NCBI GenBank assembly: GCA_013314775.1 | Contig: JABUFB010000008.1 | Coordinates: forward strand, 661,036 to 725,035 | DNA length: 64,000 nt | From: Armatimonadota bacterium | GTDB lineage: Bacteria > Armatimonadota > Zipacnadia > Zipacnadales > JABUFB01 | Direction: 5' to 3' | Shown here: positions 18,301-26,965 of the stretch, in pieces | How the letters are laid out: each line of letters begins with the position of its first letter | Numbering within the stretch: the stretch's first letter is position 1 | Made by a program: the position numbers and the translations under genes | The notes under the pieces: generated by a model | Told to the model about the DNA's origin: nothing | The model's database searches: none | Seen by the model: the letters and a program-made list of their open reading frames with translations, nothing else

Positions 18301-19137
18301 ATGATCATCGGCCACTACCAGTGCATCTGCCGCCCCGGAGACTTCGACGCAAATCTTGCAACCGTGCTCAAGGGTCTGGAGATGGCTGAAGAGCGGGGCA
18401 TCGAGATCATCTCCTTCCCCGAGACCTTCCTGGGCGGGTACTTCACCCGCGAGGAGGACTGCCGTCGCAACGCATGGTCTCTGGACGCGCCGCAGATGCG
18501 TGAACTCCTGAAGCAGACGGCAAGCTTCCCCTCCACCTACATGGTGGGCTTCAATGAGACCCGCGGAGACGATCTCTACAACACCGTGGTGGTTGTGGAA
18601 CGCGGGCAACTGCTGGGGACCTATTCCAAGGCTTTCCCGGTCATGTCTTACTTCGTGCCCGGTCGGGCAACACCCGTCTTTGAGCGCAGGGGCCTGAAGT
18701 TCGGGGTTATCATCTGTGCTGACGGCGGTTATCCTGAACCCACCCGGGTGCTGGTGATGAAGGGGGCGCGGGTCATCTTCGCCCCCCACTACAATTACAT
18801 CGGCAAGGAGCGGCTGATCGATCATTACATCCACGTCCGCCACGACCACATCGCCCGGGCGGTGGAAAACGGTGTATTTTTCGTGCGCGGCAACAATGTA
18901 GAGGACGGGCACCAGGAGAGTCTGGGATACGAGGGCGTCGGCTACGGTGACAGCTACATCCTCGACCCCAACGGGCAGATCATGGCCGCCGCGAACCTGC
19001 ATGCGGAGGCCATGATCTGGGCAGAGATTGACCTGGAACGCCAGTATTACAGCGCCCCGAACAAGTCCGCGCGATCCGCCGCGGCCTTCTGGGGCCAGGT
19101 GCGGGAACTGGTGGAGGGAGAGGGCGAGGGGACCTAA
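18301..19137 (+). CDS. Carbon-nitrogen hydrolase (nitrilase superfamily amidase)
   Basis: An upstream ATG at 18259 is in frame, but the ATG at 18301 follows ACGGAGG and starts exactly at the conserved first strand (MIIGHYQC), giving 278 residues. The catalytic triad is visible: Glu41 in FPETFLGG, Lys110 in YSKAFP and Cys139 in GVIICADGGYPE. These cytosolic enzymes cleave amides, carbamoyl groups or nitriles; the substrate is not evident. Its 3' end overlaps the convergent GH39-like gene by four bases. It is divergently arranged with the GHL-like gene, sharing a 134-bp region with an inverted repeat. Confidence 0.93.
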   Translation: MIIGHYQCICRPGDFDANLATVLKGLEMAEERGIEIISFPETFLGGYFTREEDCRRNAWSLDAPQMRELLKQTASFPSTYMVGFNETRGDDLYNTVVVVERGQLLGTYSKAFPVMSYFVPGRATPVFERRGLKFGVIICADGGYPEPTRVLVMKGARVIFAPHYNYIGKERLIDHYIHVRHDHIARAVENGVFFVRGNNVEDGHQESLGYEGVGYGDSYILDPNGQIMAAANLHAEAMIWAEIDLERQYYSAPNKSARSAAAFWGQVRELVEGEGEGT

Positions 19138-21692
19138 CCCGCCTCTACCGCGCTCCGGACCTTTTCGAGCACATTCGCCGCATCCTGACCGGGAACGACC
19201 AGGTACAGCGGGTGCGTCCAGACCTCCAGCGTGAGCGCGTCTCCCTCCCGCGTCAGCGCGACATCCGCGCCCATCATATCGAAAGCCCTCACATCCCCCG
19301 GCAGCGACAGTCTCAGTTCCGCCGGCGTCAGCAATGCCCCGCGGGCCCAGAGCGCCAGTACCGCATCCTGTCCACGCTGGAAGGCGTGGACGCGCCAGCG
19401 ATCAAGCTCCACCGAACCCGCCGGCGCGGCCCCCGAAAGCATGTGCGCCGCCGCCGCGTATGATGCGTAGATCGGTTTGGGCGAGCCATCATACTCAAGC
19501 TGCACCCAGTGGTTGTGCAGCAGCCAGTGGAACATGCGGGGGCTGCCGATCTCCTGCCAGGCGTGGTAGTAATAGAACGCCTCGGCGCCCAGGCTCTTTG
19601 TCTCGATGATATGCTTGGCAACGGTCTCCGTGGCCGCCCGTGCCTGATCGCGCCGGTCCATCCAGGCATAGTATGAAGGGCAATGCGTGCCGCCTTCTGT
19701 CATCCAGATCGGCAGGTGCGCGCCGCCCGCGGCATTCATCTTGTCGCGAATATGCCGGTACCAGCTTTTCACCTGTCCCATTGAAATGGCGTCGGGCTCC
19801 ACGTAGTGGTGGTAAGACACCGCGTCCATGTAGTTCACGGCGCCCGTGGCCAGGACGCGGTCAGTGAACTCAGGCTTCGGCGGCCAGAAGCAGCCACCGA
19901 TAATGACGCAGTCCGGGTCCGCGCGTTTGGCCTGGGTATAGACCACCTGCAGCAGCTTGCCGTATTCCTCGGGCGTCCCGGCCCAAAAACCCCGCCCCCA
20001 GGGCTCGTTCCAGGCTTCCCAGTGCCTGATGCGGTCTTTGTAGTGATCTACCACGCGGAAGACGTACTCCCCAAACTCGTCCCAGTCCCGGGGCGGCCAG
20101 GCGGTCCTGTCCACAGGTTCGCCACCCGGGTCTCTCCCTGCCCAGGGAGCGGTGCGACTGAAGACCCCCAGTATCCGCAGACCCCTGTCCCGCAGGGCGT
20201 TCACCTCCTCGTCGAACCACTGGAACCTGCCCTTCTCGGGCTCGGCCAGGAACCACTGGGCATAGCTGCCCATATCGTGCAGCCGCCACGCACCCGCGCC
20301 TCCTTTCGCGAGGACCGAGGGCGCGTGGTGCTCCCCCATCGCGCCGACGGACCCGTGGGAGCCGAAGAAAGGGTCTGGCGCCCCATTTGGGCGCTGGAGC
20401 ACGCACAGTTGGGCCTCGTCCAACAGGCGCCCGGCACCGTCGCGGATCGCGAGGCTCACGAATCCAGGCTGCTCGAAGGCCAGGGTGACCGGCAAGCGCT
20501 TTCCTGTGACAGGCAGGCTGAGCTCTTGAAGCGGCTTGCCGGCGATGTCCGACGCCGTCAGTTCCAGCGGCGCGATAGTCCCGGCCTCGTCAGCCGCAAC
20601 CTGCACAGCGAACTCCATCTTCTCGCCAACATACGGAAAGCGGAGCCCCCTTGGCAGGTCGAATCCGGCCTCCGCCGGCGCTGCTGGAGACCAGTCAGTG
20701 AGTTCGCCCTCCTCCAGCTGCACCCGATCTGCGTGAAAATCGCCCCCGGTTGTGCGCGCAAGGCTCAGGTAGTACCGGGCGTTCTGCTTCGGAGTGGCGG
20801 TAAAACTGAACTGATGACGGGTCCAGTCCGGCGTCAGGGAGAACTCTTTCCCGTGAGCGTCCGGGCCACCCACTTCGCGCACGCTCAGAGACACACGGGT
20901 ACCTTCCTGGGGCGCCTTGAGGTACGCCGAGAACGTGTACTGCTGATTGGGTTTCAGCGCCACTGGCCGGCCTTCCAGCATGTATGGGCTCTTGTTCAGC
21001 CAGTGCGCGCAGTGTCCGCCGTCCACACCACCGGGCTCGATCGCTACCATTTCCGGCATGGTCCAGCCCTGCATGCCCGTCTCGAAGCTGCTGTTTTGGA
21101 CCAGGTTGCCCTTCACCACAGGCGGCCGCACGGCACCGGCAGCGAGGGTGTGCCGGCCCGTCATCAGCGAGATATCATCGATCCAGAGTGTGCCGGCGCT
21201 CTGAAAGTTGACGAAGATGCCGACCGAAACCCCGTCAGCGTCGGATTCAGCGGTTACCCACACCGGCGTCCAGTCAGATGTCACCAGTGCTGTGGTGCCG
21301 AGGTACGAATGGTAAGGGGGGGCAATGTCGCGGATCATCAAACGGACAGGCCCCGCGAGCCCCTCCTGTCGCATCCAGGCGCGGAGGGTGTAAGTTTGTC
21401 CTTTGCGCACCGAAGCAATTGGCAGGAAGGCCTGAGCAGCCCCGCCGCGAAAGGCCGGGCAGGCAAGCCTGAGGGACGCCTGACCCGAGCGCGCCAGGCG
21501 GTTGTCCCAATTCAGCGAGGCGGCCAGTTCACCGTACGAATTCATCTGCCAGCCGTCGGGGGGCCTTCCCGCGGCGCCCAGCTCCATTCCCGGGTTCGCG
21601 GCAAGTTCCGGCATCTCGTTCCCCTGCGCAGCGAGGATGGAAGGAAGGCAAAGAACAACCGGGAGCCACAGCCAGTTGGTCTGTAAGCGCAT
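19134..21692 (-). CDS. Secreted GH39-like glycosidase with two N-terminal carbohydrate-binding-like domains
   Basis: The start at 21692 is chosen because GGAGG lies five bases upstream and a signal peptide follows (WLPVVLCLPSILAAQG). That gives 852 residues. Two CBM-type jelly rolls occupy about 30-180 and 195-335 (each with NPGMELG or NSSFETG openings). A linker beta domain follows (350-430), then a GH39/GH5-type TIM barrel. Glu563 in WEAWNEPWG is the likely acid/base and Glu666 in IWMTEGG the likely nucleophile, both in the expected spacing. Family members are retaining xylosidases or related enzymes; the exact sugar is uncertain. The 3' end overlaps the nitrilase gene by four bases. Confidence 0.87.
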   Translation of the reverse strand: MRLQTNWLWLPVVLCLPSILAAQGNEMPELAANPGMELGAAGRPPDGWQMNSYGELAASLNWDNRLARSGQASLRLACPAFRGGAAQAFLPIASVRKGQTYTLRAWMRQEGLAGPVRLMIRDIAPPYHSYLGTTALVTSDWTPVWVTAESDADGVSVGIFVNFQSAGTLWIDDISLMTGRHTLAAGAVRPPVVKGNLVQNSSFETGMQGWTMPEMVAIEPGGVDGGHCAHWLNKSPYMLEGRPVALKPNQQYTFSAYLKAPQEGTRVSLSVREVGGPDAHGKEFSLTPDWTRHQFSFTATPKQNARYYLSLARTTGGDFHADRVQLEEGELTDWSPAAPAEAGFDLPRGLRFPYVGEKMEFAVQVAADEAGTIAPLELTASDIAGKPLQELSLPVTGKRLPVTLAFEQPGFVSLAIRDGAGRLLDEAQLCVLQRPNGAPDPFFGSHGSVGAMGEHHAPSVLAKGGAGAWRLHDMGSYAQWFLAEPEKGRFQWFDEEVNALRDRGLRILGVFSRTAPWAGRDPGGEPVDRTAWPPRDWDEFGEYVFRVVDHYKDRIRHWEAWNEPWGRGFWAGTPEEYGKLLQVVYTQAKRADPDCVIIGGCFWPPKPEFTDRVLATGAVNYMDAVSYHHYVEPDAISMGQVKSWYRHIRDKMNAAGGAHLPIWMTEGGTHCPSYYAWMDRRDQARAATETVAKHIIETKSLGAEAFYYYHAWQEIGSPRMFHWLLHNHWVQLEYDGSPKPIYASYAAAAHMLSGAAPAGSVELDRWRVHAFQRGQDAVLALWARGALLTPAELRLSLPGDVRAFDMMGADVALTREGDALTLEVWTHPLYLVVPGQDAANVLEKVRSAVEAG

Positions 21693-21851
21693 GGAAGCCT
21701 CCATGGAGTCGGGAAAGATGGTGCTTCTTTCCACTCTGGCTCCCAACGCACCTGCCGGCGTGCCCTCCGGATCGGTCGGCGCAGACGAAACCTCCCGCCC
21801 TTTGCAGAGGCGGGAGGGACTGATCACGGATCAGGACCGTCGGACGAAGCC

Positions 21852-22883
21852 TCAGCCCAGTGTCTGCCGCCGGCGGCGCAGGACCATGGCCAGTGCGGTA
21901 AGGCCGCCGCCAAACAGCGCCATGGTTCCGGGTTCGGGAACATCGGCTTGGCTCTCAGGAGCGGGATCGAGCTCCAATACGGTCACTGCGCGGTGCTGGA
22001 GCCCGGCGTAGGTCCCTCCCCAGGTCATGGCGTGGCTGTCGTAGTTCCAGGTGTCATACAGGATCACCTGATTCGTATCCCGATTGTAACCGTACCCGAG
22101 CATGGTGTGATTTGTGACATGTATGAGAACGGGACGCCCCGCATCGATCTCGGCCATGTATTGCGCGAAAGTGAAGCCCGTGCCCGGGTACAGCGTGTCA
22201 ATGCGCTGGTTGTACACCTGGTACTTGCCGTCGCGATATGCCACGCTGTAGCCGCGCGATTCGGCAAAAAGCCTGAGGCCGTGCCCGGCTTCAGTCTGGG
22301 GAAGGCCGAATGAAGCTGGGGGGATATAGTCATACAGGGGCTGCCCGGTGTCCAGCGACCAGTAGACCGTGGACCCGTCGCGATTGAAGTCAATCCCGCC
22401 CCCGTTGTAGTCCCACTTCCACTGGTTGGTGCCCAGAAAATCGGCGGTGCACCCTGACCAGCTGTGCTCAACTCCGCCTGAAACCCAGGGATCGGGTCCC
22501 ACACTGTCATACGCCTTCCAGTAGTCGGTGACATGATCCTGTGTGGCGATGAGCGACAGCTCCGCAGCCGTGTCGATCCGGCCAGTGATCTCCCCCGAAA
22601 GCATGTTTGAATAGCCGGTATTGTCGTAGTAGCCGAAGAGCATCCCTGCCGATGTTGCTGTGCAGCCGTAGTACCACATCGCGGCAGGCACACCCGTGAG
22701 GGTCTTCGCGCTCATGAGCACTTCGGGACTTGCAGCCGACACGGAATCCAGCCCGGGCATGAGTTCGGGTGGGGGACTGGCGATCACTGTCAGAACTGGG
22801 TCCAGCGATGTGGCGTCGGCAACGTGAGGGAGAATCAGGACAGCCGCGATGAAGAGTGTGAACCTCAGCCCGGTTGTGTGCAT
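21852..22883 (-). CDS. PEP-CTERM papain/C39-like cysteine-peptidase-fold protein, copy 1
   Basis: A 343-residue exported protein with a signal peptide to about residue 24. A cysteine-protease-like domain has Cys74 in WYYGCTATSAGMLFGYYD, His259 in HVTNHTMLGYGY and Asp277 in ILYDTWNYD, the Cys-His-Asp order of C39/papain-like folds. A second conserved Cys145 lies in a GCTADFLGTNQWKWDY block shared with the paralogue at 30051. The C-terminus (316-343) has VPEPGT, a hydrophobic segment and an Arg-rich tail, the PEP-CTERM sorting signal read by an exosortase, which is not in this window. It is likely surface or biofilm-matrix located. Whether it cleaves peptides or binds is unknown. A good promoter lies upstream. 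Confidence 0.85.
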   Translation of the reverse strand: MHTTGLRFTLFIAAVLILPHVADATSLDPVLTVIASPPPELMPGLDSVSAASPEVLMSAKTLTGVPAAMWYYGCTATSAGMLFGYYDNTGYSNMLSGEITGRIDTAAELSLIATQDHVTDYWKAYDSVGPDPWVSGGVEHSWSGCTADFLGTNQWKWDYNGGGIDFNRDGSTVYWSLDTGQPLYDYIPPASFGLPQTEAGHGLRLFAESRGYSVAYRDGKYQVYNQRIDTLYPGTGFTFAQYMAEIDAGRPVLIHVTNHTMLGYGYNRDTNQVILYDTWNYDSHAMTWGGTYAGLQHRAVTVLELDPAPESQADVPEPGTMALFGGGLTALAMVLRRRRQTLG

Positions 22884-22921
22884 TCTGGGGAGCTCCCGAG
22901 ATTGTCGCCCTACTGCACAGA

Positions 22922-22950
22922 AGGATAGCTATCTGATATCTTGAAGTCAA
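22922..22950 (-). promoter_or_regulatory. Sigma70-type promoter for PEP-CTERM gene
   Basis: On the minus strand TTGACT and TATCCT are spaced by 17 bases, in an unusually AT-rich intergenic stretch about 40 bases before the ATG of the PEP-CTERM gene. The remaining intergenic DNA up to 23168 holds no gene that I can see. Confidence 0.5.
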
Positions 22951-23167
22951 TCTGATGTTTCCTATGGAATAATGATATGTTTATGTTTTTTCCTTCTATA
23001 AATTGTCATTCGCATCACACGCACACTTTTCTGAATAGTCTGATGGTTTTCATGACATATTTAGACACACATCGCTCCACTGCCCGTTGCCGGGGGCGCA
23101 GCAAGCCACTACAATGGGCGTCATACCGAGACCGGAACACACGGCAGACGGTTCAGGGAGCGTGGAC

Positions 23168-25321
23168 GTGATCGGAGTCGTCCAGGAGCAACCAGCCCCG
23201 GCGGACAGATTAGTCAGGGATCGGGCGCACTGGTGGTGGATCGTGGGGGTGTTCGCCCTGGCACTCCTGGTCCGCACCGTTCATTTCACTGTCACCTTTC
23301 ACCGCGACCCCTTCCTGCGGGCGCCGGTGGTGGACGCCAGCCTGCATGATGTCTGGGCGAGACAACTCAACGGTCTCGCCACCCCAGCCTCCCCAGCTCT
23401 GCTCGACGGTCAGGCCTACTACAAGCCCCCCCTGTACCCGTATCTCCTCGCCGCGGCTTACAAGGTGGTTGGCGTGGATTACCCGTTGGTGCGTGCGCTC
23501 CAATTGCTGGCAGGCGCGGCCACCTGCGGCCTCATCGCGCTTCTGGGAATCCGCGTCGCGGGAGACCGAGTGGGCGCGATAGCGGGGGCAATGGCCGCGT
23601 TCTATGGTCCGCTGATCCACGAAGAAGGCCAGCTTCTCTCCACCGGGCTCGAAGTGCTTCTCTGCGTGCTTTTCATGCTCGCAATGCTGAAAGCCGCCGA
23701 GGTCGGGCTGACCCGCTATTGGTTCCTTGCAGGTGCCGTTCTGTCTTTGGCGACCATCGCGCGGCCTACCCTGCTTCCGGCAGGGCTCGCGGCAGCCGCG
23801 TGGCTCTGGTGGATGCGGTACCGCGCCGGGCAGTCTCAAGGTTGGCAGGCGACACTGGTATTCCTCGCTGGCTGCGCCCTGTTCGTTATCCCCGTGACCG
23901 CCCGCAATTGGTTGGTCGGCGGAGAGATCGTTCCGGTATCTGCCAACGGGGGTATCAACTTCTTCACTGGCAATCATCTGGGCGCTGACGGCTACAGCGC
24001 GATCCCTGAAGGTGCGAAGTGGGAGCGGTACCAGCAGGAGGCCCACAATGCGGGTGCGCTCAAGCCGGGGGAAGCGTCGCGTTACTGGACGGCACGGGGC
24101 TGGCAGGAGTTGCGCGCCATGTCCGCGGGGGAGATCGCGGGCCTCTATTGGCGAAAACTCACGGCACTGTTCACCTGGTGGGAGATCCGCAACAATGTGG
24201 GCTATGATTTCGCCCGGCGTTTCTCCGTGGTGCTCCTGCCGGCAAGGCTTGCTTTCGGATTGCTTTTTCCGCTTGCGGTGCTGGGCGTCATCGTCGGGAG
24301 GAAGCAAAACGCACTGGCGCCGCTGATCGTGTTCGCATCCGTGCTGCTGCTGGTGCTCCTGCCTTTCTTCGTCTGCGCGCGATTCAGGTTGCCCGCGGTT
24401 CCGTTCCTGATGATTCTCGCAGCAGTGGGGGTCGAGTGGCTCTGGTTAGACGGGGTCCAGCAGATCCGCCTCGGACACCGGCCGGCGATCCTCGCGATTG
24501 GTGTGACGGCCTTCGCGGCGGCTCTTTGCCATGCCGACCTGTCCGGGGCTCGGCAGTCGGACACGGGAGCCCGCGACTACTATCTCCAGGGCTTGGCGTT
24601 GTCCCGGCGCGGAGACTTGGCAGGCGCCATTGAGAGCCTGAAACGATCCATCGCGCTGTCTCCCGAAGACCCCGACCCGCTTTTCCATCTCGGCCTGTTG
24701 AGCGAGAGGCAAGGCCACCTCGCGGCCGCCGAAACAGCGTACCGTGCCGCCGCCGAGCTCGAGCCCACGTTCTTCGATGCCCTGAGCAACCTGGGCTCGG
24801 TGCTGATCAACCAGCGCAGGCCTTCCGAAGCCGAGGAGGTCCTGCTTCAGGCAGTGGCGGCGTTTCCCGACAGCGCCCGCGGCTGGCACAATCTGTCGAT
24901 AGCCTACGCGCTGCAGGACAAGAACGCGCAGGCCCTGGATGCAGCGCGCAAGGCAGCGAAGCTGGACCCGAGCAACGTCCAACCTCTGCTTCTGCAGTCC
25001 GACGTCCTGGTAAAGGACAAGAGCCGTGCCGCAGAGGCCGAGAAGCTGGCCCGGAAGGCGCTTGCCATGGCGCCTGCGCTGCCGGGCTGCTACGTCGCCC
25101 TTGGTCGTGCACTGGCGAGACAGGGGAGATGGCAGGAGGCGGCGAAGGTCCTGTCACAGGCTCCGGCAACGCCGGACGTGGTGTACCTGTTGGGGACTGC
25201 ACTGGAGATGACCGGCCGTCCCGAGGACGCCCGGGCCGCCTACACGCGATTGGTTGACGCAGCCGGCGAAACCACCGCCGGGAAGCTTGCGGCGAAGCGG
25301 CTTGAGGCGCTGGGGGATTGA
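23168..25321 (+). CDS. GT39-type membrane glycosyltransferase fused to a TPR domain
   Basis: Start choice: GTG at 23168 lies seven bases after AGGGAG; an ATG at 23114 is an alternative without a good ribosome site. The first ~430 residues form a polytopic membrane domain of the dolichyl-phosphate-mannose/ArnT-like (GT-C) type, starting with WWWIVGVFALALLVR. The first loop contains DPF and the APVVDASLHD region, consistent with the acidic loop of GT-C enzymes, and GGEIVPVSANGGINFFTGNH follows. The C-terminal ~270 residues are tandem tetratricopeptide repeats (DYYLQGLALSRRGDLAGAIE, PEDPDPLFHLGLLSERQG). It likely adds lipid-linked sugar to proteins or glycans outside the cytoplasmic membrane, with the TPR part recruiting partners. 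No operon partner. Confidence 0.82.
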   Translation: MIGVVQEQPAPADRLVRDRAHWWWIVGVFALALLVRTVHFTVTFHRDPFLRAPVVDASLHDVWARQLNGLATPASPALLDGQAYYKPPLYPYLLAAAYKVVGVDYPLVRALQLLAGAATCGLIALLGIRVAGDRVGAIAGAMAAFYGPLIHEEGQLLSTGLEVLLCVLFMLAMLKAAEVGLTRYWFLAGAVLSLATIARPTLLPAGLAAAAWLWWMRYRAGQSQGWQATLVFLAGCALFVIPVTARNWLVGGEIVPVSANGGINFFTGNHLGADGYSAIPEGAKWERYQQEAHNAGALKPGEASRYWTARGWQELRAMSAGEIAGLYWRKLTALFTWWEIRNNVGYDFARRFSVVLLPARLAFGLLFPLAVLGVIVGRKQNALAPLIVFASVLLLVLLPFFVCARFRLPAVPFLMILAAVGVEWLWLDGVQQIRLGHRPAILAIGVTAFAAALCHADLSGARQSDTGARDYYLQGLALSRRGDLAGAIESLKRSIALSPEDPDPLFHLGLLSERQGHLAAAETAYRAAAELEPTFFDALSNLGSVLINQRRPSEAEEVLLQAVAAFPDSARGWHNLSIAYALQDKNAQALDAARKAAKLDPSNVQPLLLQSDVLVKDKSRAAEAEKLARKALAMAPALPGCYVALGRALARQGRWQEAAKVLSQAPATPDVVYLLGTALEMTGRPEDARAAYTRLVDAAGETTAGKLAAKRLEALGD

Positions 25322-25376
25322 GCCGCGCGCAGGCGGTCCGCCATGACGCATTATCCGCACGGATGCCTCGAGCAGG

Positions 25377-26111
25377 TCATCCATCGGCATCGACAATGCT
25401 CCGCTGCTCACGGAGTTCGTCCAGCCGGCGGAAGGCCCAGCGGATGTACTCCGCCTGGGACTTGACCCGTTGCTGAAGCGCCTCTTCCCCACCTTCTGCG
25501 GTGGCCTGCGTCGGGATGCCCCAGGCTCCGGTCTTCGTGGTCTTCTCGTACCCCACATAGTCGTTGAACTCCTGCCCCACGATGCCCGGCGAATCCACCG
25601 CAAGCTCCATATGCACCAGTTCGGGACGCAGGGCGAGGAGCAGGGACGTCTCGCCTTTGCCTGCGTGAGTCTCTTCGGGCACCGGGTCGCCGCGCTCAGG
25701 GTTGGGCCCGCCCGCCCAGATCAGCGACAAATCATCATGGCGGAAACTGATCTCGCGCATCGCAGGCTTCAGCACCCAGTTCCCACCGTGGGACGAAAAC
25801 AGCACGATCTTGCGGAAACCGTGGTGATACAGGGACTCCACCAGGTCTTCCAGCACAGCCGCCAGCGTGGAAGGCCGGAGGGTGATGGTCCCCGGGAAAG
25901 CCATGTGCTCCCGGGAGCACCCGAAGGGCATGGCCGGGAGCACGTAGGCGTTGAGTTCTTCACCCAGGCGCCGGGCCACGGCATCAGCCACCATCCAGTC
26001 CACGCACAGCGGCAGATGGTGCCCATGCTGTTCGATGGCTCCGAAGGCGACGATTGCCGTGTCCACCCCGGAATCACGGATCTCTTTCCACGTGTTCTCG
26101 ACGGTGACCAT
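25377..26111 (-). CDS. Creatininase-family amidohydrolase
   Basis: A 244-residue metal-dependent amidohydrolase fold. Metal ligands are Glu27 and His29 in FGAIEQHGHHLP, Asp38 in CVDWM, His in FSSHGGN and a Glu in the HAGKGETS stretch, the standard creatininase/MftE-like pattern. GGAG lies nine bases before the ATG. It is the last gene of a three-gene minus-strand operon, 23 bp after the HpcH/HpaI aldolase. True creatininase activity is not implied; family members open cyclic amides or remove small amide-linked groups. Cytosolic. Confidence 0.9.
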   Translation of the reverse strand: MVTVENTWKEIRDSGVDTAIVAFGAIEQHGHHLPLCVDWMVADAVARRLGEELNAYVLPAMPFGCSREHMAFPGTITLRPSTLAAVLEDLVESLYHHGFRKIVLFSSHGGNWVLKPAMREISFRHDDLSLIWAGGPNPERGDPVPEETHAGKGETSLLLALRPELVHMELAVDSPGIVGQEFNDYVGYEKTTKTGAWGIPTQATAEGGEEALQQRVKSQAEYIRWAFRRLDELREQRSIVDADG

Positions 26112-26134
26112 GCCTTGTCTCCAGTCGCGCCGGT

Positions 26135-26908
26135 TCAGCGCAGCGCCTTCTCGATGCTCCCCCAGTAGTCGCGGATCGCCTTGCCGATGATGCCGATGTC
26201 GGGCAGGACGCCGATGAGGTCGAAGCCCTGATCGATGCGGCGCTTGATGTCCTCGGGGGTAACCGCGAGAATCCCCGCGCGCTTTCCGGCGAACTTGGCC
26301 ACGCGGAGCACGGTGTCTATGGCGCGGTCCACCTGCGGGTCATCGATCTGGCCCAGCTTCCCATAGCTGCTGGACAGGTCCATCGGGCCGATGAACAGCA
26401 GGTCCCAGCCTTCCGCCGCCGCGATCTGCGACGCCCGGCGTACCGCGTCATCGTGCTCAATCTGCAGGATGACGCAGATGTCCTCGTTGGCTTTCTTCAC
26501 GTAGGCGAAGTTGTCCAGGCCCCAGCGACGGGCAGCCATGTCCGGGAAGTACCCGCGGTGCCCCGCAGGCGGGTACTTGCAGGCTGAAACAGCCTGCTTC
26601 GCCTCCTCCACGGTGTTCACAAAGGGGAAGATGACGCCGCGCACGCCCTGATCCAGCACCCATTTCGCGGCCCAGTCCTGCACACACGGCACCCGCACAA
26701 TGGGGTTGATGCCGTGGCCCAGGCAGACACTCACGGCCGAACCCAGGTCCTGCACGGAATGGGGCCCGTGTTCCATGTCCACCCAGATGAAGTCGAAGGG
26801 CACGGCGCAGAGTTGCTCCACAATGGGCTGTGAGGGGATGAGGTTGATCGGGCCGATCACGGGTCCCCGGGTCATGAGTTCATTCAGGCTGGGCGGAAGT
26901 TGGGGCAT
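26135..26908 (-). CDS. HpcH/HpaI-family aldolase (2-keto-3-deoxy acid type)
   Basis: Start at the inner ATG 26908 because GGAG lies nine bases upstream; an ATG at 26923 is possible but lacks a site. A TIM-barrel class II aldolase with DFIWVDMEHGPH near the start, PPAGHRGY in the middle, LQIEHDDAV and LFIGPMDLSSSYG. These are the metal/pyruvate-binding regions of enzymes that cleave 2-keto-3-deoxy sugar acids or 4-hydroxy-2-oxo acids to pyruvate and an aldehyde. It sits between a glycosidase-like gene and a creatininase-family gene, suggesting a route for a sugar acid. Cytosolic. Confidence 0.88.
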   Translation of the reverse strand: MPQLPPSLNELMTRGPVIGPINLIPSQPIVEQLCAVPFDFIWVDMEHGPHSVQDLGSAVSVCLGHGINPIVRVPCVQDWAAKWVLDQGVRGVIFPFVNTVEEAKQAVSACKYPPAGHRGYFPDMAARRWGLDNFAYVKKANEDICVILQIEHDDAVRRASQIAAAEGWDLLFIGPMDLSSSYGKLGQIDDPQVDRAIDTVLRVAKFAGKRAGILAVTPEDIKRRIDQGFDLIGVLPDIGIIGKAIRDYWGSIEKALR

Positions 26909-26965
26909 GGCTATCAACTCCATCGGTTATTGGGATGCGTGGCGGGAGGTCATCTCCGAAACGGC

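Noticed and set aside
19806..21686. Plus-strand frame opposite the GH39-like gene
   Set aside because: Shadow frame; composition only mirrors the real gene.
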